In this document: one piece after another, positions 8,038 through 18,361 of the stretch
Layout of the letters: each line of letters starts with the position of its first letter
Position numbering within the stretch: the first letter of the stretch is position 1
Assembly (NCBI GenBank): GCA_937924195.1
Contig: CALDVP010000142.1
Location: forward strand, 1-42,245
DNA length: 42,245 nucleotides
From: an uncultured Lysobacterales bacterium
Lineage (GTDB): Bacteria; Pseudomonadota; Gammaproteobacteria; Xanthomonadales; Ahniellaceae
Direction: 5' to 3'
The notes under the pieces: model-generated
Databases searched by the model: none
The model's input: the letters and a program-made list of their open reading frames with translations, nothing else
Told to the model about the DNA's origin: nothing
Program-made: the position numbers and the translations under genes

Positions 8038-8341
8038 GGCTTGCACTCCGGTTCGAGGGACGTCCGGAAGTGTAGGCGCGCCGATGCGGTGGCGCCGTCG
8101 GCGAGCGGCGCGGTGTCGTGTAGGAAAACGCAGACGGCCCACCGGGCGCGGCGTTCGGTTGCTGCAAAGCAGCAGCCAGCTTCAGACGAGGGGATCGAAC
8201 GAGCCGCCGACCTGCCGGCCAGCGTGACAGGCCGGGTTGGCCCGCGACAAACGCGCAATACACCCGAATCGCCGGGAGCCTTCAACCGTCGAGCCGCAAA
8301 CCCAATGATCGCTGGCCCGGGGAGGGGACCTGGAGCCTGCC
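8038..8341. promoter_or_regulatory. Divergent ubiK/amtB intergenic region
   Basis: This 304-base gap holds no convincing gene. It must contain the promoters of ubiK (TACACT at 8069-8074, minus strand) and amtB. A 15-base inverted repeat TGCTGC-AAA-GCAGCA at 8160-8174 is the clearest structure. The amtB start at 8342 has GGAG about eight bases upstream. I looked for a sigma-54 promoter (GG and GC ten bases apart) and an NtrC site and found no good match on the plus strand. Confidence 0.5.
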
Positions 8342-10064
<1,723 letters not shown>

Positions 10065-10072
10065 CGATGCGG

Positions 10073-10097
10073 CCCGCGCGGCGCCGGGCCGCGCGGG
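10073..10097 (+). terminator. GC-rich hairpin after glnK
   Basis: CCCGCGCGGC (10073-10082) pairs perfectly with GCCGCGCGGG (10088-10097) around a 5-base loop, starting nine bases after the glnK stop. There is no T-tract, so it may only assist termination or protect the 3' end. Confidence 0.5.
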
Positions 10098-10184
10098 CGC
10101 GGCGCTTCAGGAAGGTCTGGACGAGTCCATAGGTGGACTTGCCAGCGCGCGCCGTGTCCGGCGCAGGTCCGATTGCTGCTTCGA

Positions 10185-10212
10185 CGAATCAAGCACTCGC
10201 TTGCTTGATTCG
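10185..10212. terminator. Perfect 11-bp inverted repeat between convergent glnK and speE
   Basis: CGAATCAAGCA (10185-10195) and TGCTTGATTCG (10202-10212) are perfect reverse complements with a 6-base loop. The repeat lies between two convergent genes, which suggests a bidirectional terminator, but no T-run follows on either strand. A smaller repeat, GGCCA-TCCG-TGGCC, follows at 10219-10232. A protein-binding site is an alternative. Confidence 0.45.
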
Positions 10213-10263
10213 CGGGTCGGCCATCCGTGGCCGGCGGAAGCTCCGAGTTGATCAGAGCTGCCT

Positions 10264-11118
10264 TCAGTCGCCGAGTGCCGAGCGCATGAACTCGGGAGTC
10301 GCCAGCGCGGCCCGATGGATCGCCGCGTTGTAGTAGCGCGTCGGGAATTGCTTGGTCTCGGCGCCGCGCTCGCGGAATTCGAAGCTGGTGACGCCCTTAC
10401 GCGCCAGCGTGCAGCTCCACCAGCCGGTCGGATAGCACGGCTGCGGGAAGGGCAGGGTGCGGGTCGCGGCGAAGCCGGCGCCGCGCATGTAGCTGCGCAT
10501 CGTGCGGATCAGATCGAGGTGCGCCAGCGGCGACTCACTCTGCTGCACCAGGATGCCGCCGGGCCGCAACGCGCGGATGCAGCTCTCGTAGAACTTCGCG
10601 CCGAAGAGGCCCTCGGCTGGTCCCACGGGGTCGGTCGAATCGACGATGACGAGGTCCACCGACTCGGGCGCCATCCCGGCCATCAGCGCGACGCCATCGT
10701 CGAACATCAAGGTGGCGCGTGGGTCGCCGTTCGATTCGCACAGTTCCGGGAAGTGGCGCTCGGCGAGCCGCGTGACCTGCTCGTCGATGTCGCACTGGAC
10801 CACGCCCTCGACCTCGCGGTGCTTCAGCACCTCGCGCAGCGTGCCGCAGTCGCCACCGCCGATGATCACGACCTTCTTCGGCGCCGTATGCGTGTACAGC
10901 GCCGGATGGCTCATCATCTCGTGGTAGAGGAAGTTGTCGCGGCTGGTCAGCATCACGCAGCCGTCGATCACCATCAGATTGCCCCAGTCGGTGGTCTCAT
11001 AGACCTCGATGTGCTGGAAGGGTGTGCGCACCTCGTCGAGCTTGCGGGTGACGCGGAAGCCGATCGACGAGCCCGATGGCAGGTGGGCTTCGGTGAACCA
11101 TGAGGCTTCCTCGGACAT
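10264..11118 (-). CDS. speE: Spermidine synthase SpeE
   Basis: This 284-residue aminopropyltransferase makes spermidine from putrescine and decarboxylated S-adenosylmethionine. The N-terminal beta domain carries QHIEVYETTDWGNLMVIDG (about residues 35-53) and YHEMMSHPAL (65-74). The SAM-type nucleotide site is VVIIGGGDCG (83-92), and the catalytic loop is DSTDPVGPAEGLF (160-172, D160 and D163). The substrate-site segment PCYPTGWWS lies near the C-terminus. The length is normal for a bacterial SpeE. I chose the ATG at 11118 because it gives the family N-terminus; an upstream start at 11235 would overlap the divergent promoter region. It is divergent from speA, and its other substrate maker, speD, lies 10 kb away. 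Confidence 0.96.
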   Translation of the reverse strand: MSEEASWFTEAHLPSGSSIGFRVTRKLDEVRTPFQHIEVYETTDWGNLMVIDGCVMLTSRDNFLYHEMMSHPALYTHTAPKKVVIIGGGDCGTLREVLKHREVEGVVQCDIDEQVTRLAERHFPELCESNGDPRATLMFDDGVALMAGMAPESVDLVIVDSTDPVGPAEGLFGAKFYESCIRALRPGGILVQQSESPLAHLDLIRTMRSYMRGAGFAATRTLPFPQPCYPTGWWSCTLARKGVTSFEFRERGAETKQFPTRYYNAAIHRAALATPEFMRSALGD

Positions 11119-11239
11119 CGGCGGGACCCTCGCTTCGATTGGGAGGCGCGAAGTGTAGCGGCCGGCGCTGGTGCACCCGCGCCGCGACACGGCGGTCGTT
11201 ACACTCCGCGCCCCTTCGACGTCGACCGGAGCCACGCCC
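11119..11239. promoter_or_regulatory. Divergent speE/speA promoter region
   Basis: These 121 bases separate two divergent polyamine genes. A TACACT hexamer is present for each direction: 11200-11205 on the plus strand (34 bases before the speA GTG) and 11152-11157 on the minus strand (33 bases before the speE ATG). The symmetry suggests two ordinary sigma-70 promoters with short leaders and possible joint control. No convincing -35 elements were identified. Confidence 0.45.
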
Positions 11240-13126
11240 GTGAGCCACTGGAACCTCGACCGCGCCCGGCATACCTGGTCGATCCCGCACTGGAGCGACG
11301 GCTACTTCGACGTCGACGACCGCGGCCGAATCGTCGCGCAGCCGCGCGGCCCGGGCGGCCCGCGGATCGCGCTGCCCGAGGTCGTGGCCGCGGCCGAGTC
11401 CCAGGGCCTGAAGCTGCCGCTGCTGGTGCGCTTCGCCGACGTTCTCGGTGACAAGCTCGCGCGGATGCAGCGCGCCTTCAATGGCGTGATGGCCGACCTC
11501 GAGTACCCGGGCGGCTACACCGCGATCTACCCGATCAAGGTCAACCAACACCAGAGCGTCGCAGGCGAACTCGTCGCGCGCGGGGGCGAGGGCTTCGGCC
11601 TGGAGGCCGGTTCGAAGCCCGAGCTGGTCGCGGTGCTCGCGTTGTCGCGCGGCGGGCTCGTGGTCCTGAACGGCTACAAGGATCGCGAGTGCCTGCGACT
11701 TGCGCTGATCGGGCGAATGCTCGGACTCGACGTGCACATCGTGATCGAGAAACCGAGCGAGCTCCGGATGGCGCTGGAGGAGGCCCGCGCGCTCGGCGTC
11801 GAGCCGCGATTCGGCGTGCGCATGCGGCTAGCCAGCATCGCCGCCGGGAAGTGGCAGAACACCGGCGGCGACAAAGCCAAGTTCGGCCTTTCGCCGCGTC
11901 AGGTCCTCGATCTCGTGGCCACGCTGCGCACCGAGGGCCAGCTCCACACCCTGCGCCTGCTGCATTTCCACATGGGCTCGCAGATCAGCAATATCCGTGA
12001 CATCGCGCAGGGTATGCGCGAGGCCGCGCGCTACTTCGTCGAACTCTCGCGGCTCGGCGTGACGATCGACCACGTCGACGTCGGTGGCGGGCTCGGGGTC
12101 GATTACGAGGGCACGCGCTCGCGCAGCGACTGCTCGATCAACTACGGACTCGAACAATACGCAGCCACGATCATCGCTCCGCTGGCCGAGGCCGTACGCG
12201 AGCACCGACTGCCGGCGCCGCGTGTGCTGACCGAGGCCGGACGCGCGATGACCGCGCATCACGCCGTCCTGGTCGCGAACGTCAGCGAGGTCGAGGGCGC
12301 CCCTCGCGGCGCGGTGCCGCCGGTCGCCGAGCAGGAGCCCGCCGTGATCCGCCACCTGCGCGAGATCCATGACGCGCTCGGCAAGCGCCCGGCGCTCGAG
12401 CTCTGGCACGAATCGCTGCATTATCTCGCCGAGGGTCACACGCTCTACGCGCACGGCGCGATCACGCTCGAGGACCGCGCGGTGCTGGACGACCTCTGGT
12501 ACGCGATCGCTCACGAGGTGCGCGCTCGGCTGCAGCCGGATGAGCGCGCACACCGCCCGGCGATCGACGAACTCGACGAACGCCTGGTCGACAAGTATTT
12601 CGTCAACTTCTCGGTGTTCCAGTCGACCCCTGACGTCTGGGCCATCGACCAGGTGTTCCCGATCGTGCCGATCGAGCGCCTCGACGAGGCGCCGACTCGT
12701 CGTGGCGTGATCGGCGACCTCACCTGCGACTCGGACGGCCGCATCGATCACTACGTCGATTCCGAAGGCGTCGACACCAGCCTGCCGCTCCATCCGCTGC
12801 GGCCCGGCGAGTCCTACCGGCTCGGCATCTTCATGGTCGGCGCCTATCAGGAGACGCTCGGCGACTACCACAACCTCTTCGGCGACACCGACTCGGTCGA
12901 CGTGCGCCTGACCGCCGATGGCTACGTGATCGAGCATCCGCGCCGCGGCGACACCGCCGACCGCGTGCTCGGCTACGTCGGCTACGACGCCAACAATCTG
13001 CGTCTTGCGTTCGCGCAGAAGATCGCGCGCGCCGGCCTGGAGCGCTCGGTGGCCGAACGCATACGCGCCGCGCTCGAGGCTGGGCTCACCGCCTACACCT
13101 ATCTCGAAGACACGCCTCACCACTGA
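11240..13126 (+). CDS. speA: Biosynthetic arginine decarboxylase SpeA
   Basis: This 628-residue PLP enzyme decarboxylates arginine to agmatine, the first step of the arginine route to putrescine. The PLP lysine is K100 in the AIYPIKVNQ motif. Other features are the LHFHMGSQI segment, the glycine-rich phosphate loop DVGGGLGVDYEG, and a C-terminal DLTCDSDGRID block with the active-site Cys contributed across the dimer. The length matches the 630-residue SpeA family. I chose the GTG at 11240 because SHWNLDRARHTWSIPHWSDG follows directly, as in xanthomonad SpeA. An in-frame ATG at 11171 would start inside the promoter. Agmatine-to-putrescine enzymes are not in the window. Confidence 0.95.
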   Translation: MSHWNLDRARHTWSIPHWSDGYFDVDDRGRIVAQPRGPGGPRIALPEVVAAAESQGLKLPLLVRFADVLGDKLARMQRAFNGVMADLEYPGGYTAIYPIKVNQHQSVAGELVARGGEGFGLEAGSKPELVAVLALSRGGLVVLNGYKDRECLRLALIGRMLGLDVHIVIEKPSELRMALEEARALGVEPRFGVRMRLASIAAGKWQNTGGDKAKFGLSPRQVLDLVATLRTEGQLHTLRLLHFHMGSQISNIRDIAQGMREAARYFVELSRLGVTIDHVDVGGGLGVDYEGTRSRSDCSINYGLEQYAATIIAPLAEAVREHRLPAPRVLTEAGRAMTAHHAVLVANVSEVEGAPRGAVPPVAEQEPAVIRHLREIHDALGKRPALELWHESLHYLAEGHTLYAHGAITLEDRAVLDDLWYAIAHEVRARLQPDERAHRPAIDELDERLVDKYFVNFSVFQSTPDVWAIDQVFPIVPIERLDEAPTRRGVIGDLTCDSDGRIDHYVDSEGVDTSLPLHPLRPGESYRLGIFMVGAYQETLGDYHNLFGDTDSVDVRLTADGYVIEHPRRGDTADRVLGYVGYDANNLRLAFAQKIARAGLERSVAERIRAALEAGLTAYTYLEDTPHH

Positions 13127-13291
13127 TCATCGCGACCCGGTGAGTCATGGCGAGGCCCCGATGCCTCTCGCCACGTGCGCCGCTCGAGTCCAGCACCCGG
13201 GCTGCGCGGTCACAGTGCCTGGCCGCGATGGCGCAGCGGGCGCGGCGGTACGTGGGCGGTGTGCCGCGTCGGTTGTGCGAGGCGTCGACCT

Positions 13292-14842
13292 TCAGAACCC
13301 GAGCGGCAATCCGAGCCCGAAGAACGTGACCAGCAGGATCGTCCAGCCGATCAGGAAGGTGATCGAATAAGGCAGCATGGTCAGGATCAGGTCGCCGAAG
13401 CCGAACTCGGGCGCGTAGCGGCGCATGAAGGCGAGCACGATGCCGGCGTAGGACATCATCGGCGTGATGATGTTGGTCGACGAGTCGGCGACGCGATAGG
13501 CGGCGGCGACGACGTCCGGGGTCATCGCCGGGTTCACGAAGTACAGCATCGGGATGAAGATCGGCCCGAGCAGCATCCACTTCGACGTCAGGCCGCCGAT
13601 GAACAGGTTGATCGTCGCGGTCGTCAGCACGAAGCCGACCAGCAGCAGCACCGGCATCGACTGGAGTCCCGCGGCTTGGAGCACCGTGGCGCCGAGGTAG
13701 GTGATGTAGGCGCCGAGGCCGCTGTATGAGAGCAGCCCCAGGAAGTTGTAGCTGAAGAAGGTCAGCACCAGGATGTAGCCGATCGTGTTCATCTGGCGCA
13801 CCATCGCCTGCACCAGGTCGCCGATGCCCTGGAACCGGCCGCAGGCGAAGCCGAAAAAGGCGCCGGTCACGACGAACACGATCGAGATCAGCAGGATGAT
13901 GTTGTTGAGGAAGGGCACGACTTCGCGGCCGTCGGCGTCGACGAACGTCGCGAGCGGGCCGGTCGCGAGCGCGTAGACGATCGCGAGCGCGACCGCGAGG
14001 CCGACCACGGACCATCGAAGTCCATGCTTCTCGGCGTCGGTCAGCGCGAACTCACCGAAGTCGATGCCGGGCGGCAGCGTGAAGGGTTCGCCGGCGTAGC
14101 GCGGGATCACGAAGCGCTTCGTGACCCACGCGCCGAGCACGCACAGCAGCGCAGTCGAGGCGACCATGAAGAAGTAGTTCATCGTCGCCGCGTTGAGTGC
14201 CGTGCCGGTGGCGCTGGCGAAGGGAACGCCCTGCGACTCGGCGAAGACCTTCGCGTTCATGCCGACGATCACGTCGGGCGGCGTCGCCGGGATCAGGTTT
14301 GCGCTGAAGCCGGCCGAGACGCCGGCGAAGGCCGCGGCCATGCCGATGATCGGGTGTTGCCCGAGCGCGGCGTAGAGCAGGCCCGCGAGCGGGATCAGGA
14401 TCAGGTAACCGGCGTCGGTCGCAAGCGAGCTCATGATCCCGAGGAAGACCAGCAGCAGCGGCAGGAAGGCCTTCGGGATCCGGGCACCCGCTGCCTTGAT
14501 CAGCGCGCCGAGCAGGCCCGCGTGCTCCGCGACGCCGACCGCGAGCGTGACGATGAGGATCACGCCCAGAACGCCGTTGCCGAAGGCCAGCCAGTTGGTG
14601 ACCAGCGCGTTGTCGAAGATCCAGCGCACGTGCTGGGGGTCGGTCATCGGCTTGATCGCCTGCGCGACGAGCTGCCCGCCGGCGCCGATGGTCTCGAACG
14701 TATGCCCGCCCATCAGGATCGCGGTGATCAGCGTGACCGGGTAGAGGCTCATGAAGATCACGACCGGATCCGGGATCTTCCGGCCGACCCGCTCCACGAA
14801 GGCACCGAAGGCGCTGCCTCGGCCGACCGTATCGTCGCTCAT
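13292..14842 (-). CDS. AbgT-family transporter (p-aminobenzoyl-glutamate / sulfonamide type)
   Basis: This 516-residue integral membrane protein belongs to the AbgT family, whose members import p-aminobenzoyl-glutamate or export sulfonamides (MtrF, YdaH). It has about ten hydrophobic helices and two re-entrant hairpins. Recognisable blocks are ATDAGYLILIPL at about residues 166-177, the hairpin segment GFSANLIPATPPDVIVG, and the C-terminal NLFIGGLTSKWMLLGPIFIP with RVADSSTNIITPMMSY. I chose the ATG at 14842 because MSDDTVGRGSAFGAFVERVGRKIPDP gives the normal cytoplasmic N-terminus. No abgA/abgB peptidase genes accompany it, so import versus export cannot be decided. It converges on speA across a 165-base gap without a clear terminator. 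Confidence 0.92.
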   Translation of the reverse strand: MSDDTVGRGSAFGAFVERVGRKIPDPVVIFMSLYPVTLITAILMGGHTFETIGAGGQLVAQAIKPMTDPQHVRWIFDNALVTNWLAFGNGVLGVILIVTLAVGVAEHAGLLGALIKAAGARIPKAFLPLLLVFLGIMSSLATDAGYLILIPLAGLLYAALGQHPIIGMAAAFAGVSAGFSANLIPATPPDVIVGMNAKVFAESQGVPFASATGTALNAATMNYFFMVASTALLCVLGAWVTKRFVIPRYAGEPFTLPPGIDFGEFALTDAEKHGLRWSVVGLAVALAIVYALATGPLATFVDADGREVVPFLNNIILLISIVFVVTGAFFGFACGRFQGIGDLVQAMVRQMNTIGYILVLTFFSYNFLGLLSYSGLGAYITYLGATVLQAAGLQSMPVLLLVGFVLTTATINLFIGGLTSKWMLLGPIFIPMLYFVNPAMTPDVVAAAYRVADSSTNIITPMMSYAGIVLAFMRRYAPEFGFGDLILTMLPYSITFLIGWTILLVTFFGLGLPLGF

Positions 14843-14909
14843 CGAAAGGCTCCGCGTCGCGAGAGCTTCCGAGGATACGCGAAGCCCGAGCGCGCACGGC
14901 CGGATCGGG

Positions 14910-14915
14910 GACAAT
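14910..14915 (+). promoter_or_regulatory. -10-like hexamer before the GlcF-like gene
   Basis: GACAAT at 14910-14915 ends six bases before the ATG at 14922, with GGAG in between. The spacing would start the transcript essentially at the start codon, so either the message is leaderless or the true promoter lies further upstream. Confidence 0.3.
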
Positions 14916-14921
14916 CGGAGC

Positions 14922-16148
14922 ATGGACCCGATCGCGCCGCTGCTGCGACCGACGCCCGAGGATCCCGCACGCGCGCGGATCGCGGCGCTCGCGGATGCGT
15001 GCGTGCAGTGCGGCGCGTGCCTGCCGCATTGCCCGACCTATGCCGTGGCGCGACGCGAGGGCGAGTCGCCGCGCGGGCGTGTTCGCTTCGCGCGCGCGCT
15101 CGCTGACGGCCGGACGGCCGACGCCGCGCTCGTCGCGCAGCTCGATGATTGCCTTGCCTGCGGCGCCTGCGAACGTGTCTGCCCGGCCGGCGTGCGCTAT
15201 GGGGAGCTGCTCGATGGGGTGCGTGCATTGCCCGAGGTGCGCGCAGCCGACACCCGGTTCCGTCGCGCCCTGCGCGCGCTCGCGACGCGGCCACGCGTGA
15301 TGGCGGCCGCGCTGCGTATCGGTCGGATCATCGCGCGACTCGGACTCGCCGCGCGGCTTGAGCGACGCGATTCGCGTCTCGGCGCGCTGCTCGACGTCGC
15401 GTCGGCGCTGCCCGGTCCCGCGCTCGCGACCGATGGAACCGATTCATCCGCGGACGCCGCGGAGCTCGCGCTGCTGGCCGGCTGCGTCGGCAGCGCGGTC
15501 GAGCGCGACACGCTGCGCGATGCGCGCATCACGTTGGAACGGCTCGGCGCGCGGGTCGCGGTGGTCGCCGATGGCCATTGCTGTGGCGCGCTGGCGCGGC
15601 ATGCCGGCGACGCGGCCGAGGCCGATCGGCTTGCCGCAGCGGTGCGCCAGCGGATCGCCGCGACCGGCGCGGGACGCGCCGTGATCTTTGCGAGCGGCTG
15701 TCTCGCCGACTGGCGCCGCACTCTTGCGGAGGAAACGCCCGTCGACGACCTGCTCGACGAGGTCCTGCGGCGATTGGACGCAGCTTCACCGGCGCTGCGC
15801 GCACGCACCGGCAGAATCGCGCTGTGGGTGCCGTGTACGCAGCGCAACCGCGATGCTGGGCGCGCCGCGCGGCAGGTCCTCGCGGCGATCCCGGGTCTCG
15901 ACGTGGCGGTGATCCCGTCCGGCTTCGGTTGCTGTGGTGCGGCCGGCAGCCACTTCGCCGATCACCCGCATCTCGCGGGGCCGCTGCGCGAGGGGGTGGT
16001 GCGCGCGATCCTCGCGACTGGCGCGGACGCGGTCGCGACCACCAACACCGGCTGCCGGCTGTGGCTCGCGGCAGGACTCGTGGCTGCCGGCCGGCCGTTG
16101 CCGATACATCACCCGATCTCGTGGCTCAAGGAGGCCCTCGATCCATGA
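14922..16148 (+). CDS. GlcF-like (Fe-S)-binding oxidoreductase subunit
   Basis: This 408-residue protein has the architecture of glycolate oxidase iron-sulfur subunit GlcF and of LutA/GlpC relatives. It has two 4Fe-4S ferredoxin motifs near the N-terminus, [12 protein letters not shown] (C27, C30, C33, C37) and [12 protein letters not shown] (C77, C80, C83, C87). Two CCG-type domains follow, marked by [10 protein letters not shown] and [12 protein letters not shown]. Such subunits pass electrons from a flavin dehydrogenase to the quinone pool. No GlcD, GlcE or other flavin partner is adjacent. Instead its stop overlaps the coq7 ATG (ATGA), so it is coupled to ubiquinone hydroxylation. I chose the ATG at 14922 because the in-frame extension overlaps the divergent transporter. 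The substrate is unknown. Confidence 0.85.
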   Translation: MDPIAPLLRPTPEDPARARIAALADACVQCGACLPHCPTYAVARREGESPRGRVRFARALADGRTADAALVAQLDDCLACGACERVCPAGVRYGELLDGVRALPEVRAADTRFRRALRALATRPRVMAAALRIGRIIARLGLAARLERRDSRLGALLDVASALPGPALATDGTDSSADAAELALLAGCVGSAVERDTLRDARITLERLGARVAVVADGHCCGALARHAGDAAEADRLAAAVRQRIAATGAGRAVIFASGCLADWRRTLAEETPVDDLLDEVLRRLDAASPALRARTGRIALWVPCTQRNRDAGRAARQVLAAIPGLDVAVIPSGFGCCGAAGSHFADHPHLAGPLREGVVRAILATGADAVATTNTGCRLWLAAGLVAAGRPLPIHHPISWLKEALDP

Positions 16149-16807
16149 CCGTCAAGTCCGTCGATGCCGCGCGCGCCCACTCCGCGCTCGACCGCCTGCT
16201 GATCGGCGCTCAGTCGGCACTCGCGACCACGCTCGGCCCGCCGCCGGTCCCGCAGACGCCCTATCCGGCCGAGGGGCACGCCGACGCGGCCTTCGATGAG
16301 GCCGCGCGCCGCCACGCCGCGGGGCTGATGCGAATCAACCACGCGGGTGAGGTCGCCGCCCAGGCGCTCTATCTCGGCCAGGCCGCGGTCGCGCGGCGCG
16401 CAGCGCTGCGCGAGCACCTGCTCGAGGCCGCGCGCGAGGAGGCCGACCATCTGGCGTGGTGCGCGGCAAGGCTCGAGGAGCTCGGCAGCCGGCCGAGCGT
16501 GCTGAATCCGCTGTGGTATGCGGGCGCCTTTGCGATCGGCGCCGGCGCAGGTCTGGTCTCGGACCGGGTCAGCCTCGGCTTCGTAGTCGAGACCGAGCGC
16601 CAGGTCGAGGCGCATCTCGGGGATCACCTCGAGCGCCTGCCCGAAGGCGACGCTCGCTCGCGCGCGATCATCGCGACGATGCAGGCCGACGAGGCCCGCC
16701 ACGGCCGCAACGCCGAGGACGCCGGCGCCGCGGCGCTGCCTGATCCGGTGCCGACCTTGATGCGGATCGCAGCCGATCTGATGCGGTTCGCGGCCTATCG
16801 CTTGTGA
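16145..16807 (+). CDS. coq7: Demethoxyubiquinone hydroxylase Coq7 (diiron monooxygenase)
   Basis: This 220-residue enzyme performs the last hydroxylation of ubiquinone synthesis, at C6 of the demethoxy intermediate. It is the diiron Coq7 type rather than the flavin UbiF type. The predicted iron ligands are all present: E69 ([15 protein letters not shown]), E99 and H102 (EEADHLAW), E151 ([10 protein letters not shown]), and E183 and H186 (DEARHG). The hydrophobic segment [17 protein letters not shown] (121-137) is typical of the proteobacterial Coq7 branch and would dip into the membrane. The length is normal. The gene is translationally coupled to the preceding GlcF-like gene by a 4-base overlap. 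Confidence 0.95.
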   Translation: MTVKSVDAARAHSALDRLLIGAQSALATTLGPPPVPQTPYPAEGHADAAFDEAARRHAAGLMRINHAGEVAAQALYLGQAAVARRAALREHLLEAAREEADHLAWCAARLEELGSRPSVLNPLWYAGAFAIGAGAGLVSDRVSLGFVVETERQVEAHLGDHLERLPEGDARSRAIIATMQADEARHGRNAEDAGAAALPDPVPTLMRIAADLMRFAAYRL

Positions 16808-16947
16808 TACCGAGCGGAAAGCGGCTGGAGCCTGGCCTCGGCGCCATTCCGGTGCCGTCGTCGGTCTCGCGCGTCGGGCGTGAGCTCCCTCAAAAAGACA
16901 TCTCGCGCGATTAATGTAAAAGGCCCTTTGATCGACGGACGATTGCG

Positions 16948-18291
16948 ATGCGGCACTCCGCGCTGTTGATGATCACACTGTGGTTCGCGCTGTCGGGTTG
17001 TGCGTCACCGCAGCTTCGGTCCGCGCAAGAGCCCGCTGGACGTCAGTCCGATCCGCCGCGCAGTGCGATCTTCATCCATCCCGATGGCATGGGCGCCAAT
17101 ACCTGGATGGCGACCCGGCTGATGCACGTCGGTCCGGATGGTCGCCTTGCCTGGGACGCGCTGCCGCGAGTCGCGCTGTACGTGGGGCCGACCGTCGATG
17201 CGGTCAACCAGAGTTCGAACGCCGGCGCCACGACCCATGCATATGGCGTCCGGGCAAAGCTGGACAGCTACGGCATGATCGACGGACAGATCCCGGTGGC
17301 GGCTTCGGGCAGGGCGATGAGCCTGATGCGCGAGGCCCAGCGCGCAGGCAAGAAGGTCGCGATCATCAACTCATCGACGTTGGCCGAACCTGGCACCGGA
17401 GCCTTCCTGGCCTCGGTACCCAACCGCAAGGATGCGGCCGAGATCGTTTCACAGATCCTCGCCGCCGGTCCGGACATGGCGCTCGGCGGCGGCGAGGCCC
17501 ATTTTCTGCCCAAGGGCGTGCTTGGTCGGCATGGAGAGGGTCTGCGCGATGACGGCCGCAATCTGGTCGACGAGGCAAGGGCGGCCGGATATACCGTGGT
17601 CTTTACCCGCGACGAGCTTCGCGCCTTGCCCCGGGAGACAGAGCGGGTGCTCGGGCTGTTTGCACATGAAGAGACGTTCAACGAGCTCGGGGAGGCCGAG
17701 ATGCGTGCGCGGGGCGTGCCGCCGTTCCAGCCACAGGCGCCGCGGGTCGACGAGATGCTCGAGTTCGTCCTCGAACGGTTCGTCGACGCGCCGAACGGCT
17801 ATTTCGTCGTCGTCAATGAAGAGGGCACCGACAACCTGTCCGGTGAGAACAACGCGCTGGCGACGCTCGAGGCCGCGCACGGCGCCGATCGTGCGATCGC
17901 CAAGGCCCTCGACGCGTACCGGCGTGATCCCGATCTGACCATCATCGTGGCCTCCGACTCGGATAACGGCGGCATGAACGCGACCAGTGACGATCTCGAC
18001 GATCCGGACGACTTGCCGCGCCCGCTGCCAGCGCGCACGTCCGTGGGCTCGCCGCTCTCGAGCGATCGTGGCGAGCCGTTCCTGACCCCCCCGGATCACG
18101 AAGGCCACCGGATTCCCTTCTACATCACCTGGGCCTCGGACTCCGACAGTGCCGGCGGCCTCGTTACGCGCGGCATTGGTCCCGGCGCGGCGCTGATCGA
18201 AGGCACCATCGACGCGACCTGCATCTATCGGTCGCTTTACCTCGGTCTATTCGGGGTCGAACTCGGAGATTCGGCGCCACGGACGAGATGA
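16948..18291 (+). CDS. Alkaline phosphatase superfamily lipoprotein with altered metal ligands
   Basis: This 447-residue protein has a lipoprotein signal with lipobox LSGC (C18), so it is probably anchored to the outer membrane. The fold is that of alkaline phosphatase: HPDGMG with D46, the nucleophile region VNQSSNAGATTHAYG with Ser89, and ALGGGEAHFLP. The canonical metal ligands differ. The Asp-His pair (ADH in usual enzymes) reads SDSDNGG (D337, S338), and the usual EGxxIDxxxH segment reads EEGTDNLSGENN (292-302) without the His. A late His in DHEGHRIPFY (H384) is kept. I recall other members with EEGTDN and DSDxGG, so this may be a subfamily with different chemistry. The TonB receptor follows 70 bases downstream, suggesting that it releases a product for uptake. 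Substrate unknown. Confidence 0.8.
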   Translation: MRHSALLMITLWFALSGCASPQLRSAQEPAGRQSDPPRSAIFIHPDGMGANTWMATRLMHVGPDGRLAWDALPRVALYVGPTVDAVNQSSNAGATTHAYGVRAKLDSYGMIDGQIPVAASGRAMSLMREAQRAGKKVAIINSSTLAEPGTGAFLASVPNRKDAAEIVSQILAAGPDMALGGGEAHFLPKGVLGRHGEGLRDDGRNLVDEARAAGYTVVFTRDELRALPRETERVLGLFAHEETFNELGEAEMRARGVPPFQPQAPRVDEMLEFVLERFVDAPNGYFVVVNEEGTDNLSGENNALATLEAAHGADRAIAKALDAYRRDPDLTIIVASDSDNGGMNATSDDLDDPDDLPRPLPARTSVGSPLSSDRGEPFLTPPDHEGHRIPFYITWASDSDSAGGLVTRGIGPGAALIEGTIDATCIYRSLYLGLFGVELGDSAPRTR

Positions 18292-18361
18292 CATAGGCCG
18301 GACACGGGGCCGTCACGCGTCGAGCCGACGATCGCGGCTCCGACATCCAGGGGGTTCCCGC

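Noticed and set aside
8175-8341. Sigma-54 promoter and NtrC site before amtB
   Set aside because: I found no TGGCAC-N5-TTGC-like element with correct GG/GC spacing and no GCAC-N-GTGC dyad on the plus strand.
13149-13172. Possible hairpin GGCGAG...CTCGCC after speA
   Set aside because: The arms are only six bases, the loop is long and there is no T-tract; it is too weak to call a terminator.
16919-16929. AAAGGCCCTTT palindrome upstream of the phosphatase-like gene, repeated at 20882-20892
   Set aside because: The second copy is simply codons for Lys-Gly-Pro-Phe inside a receptor barrel strand, so the shared 11-mer is probably chance rather than a common operator.
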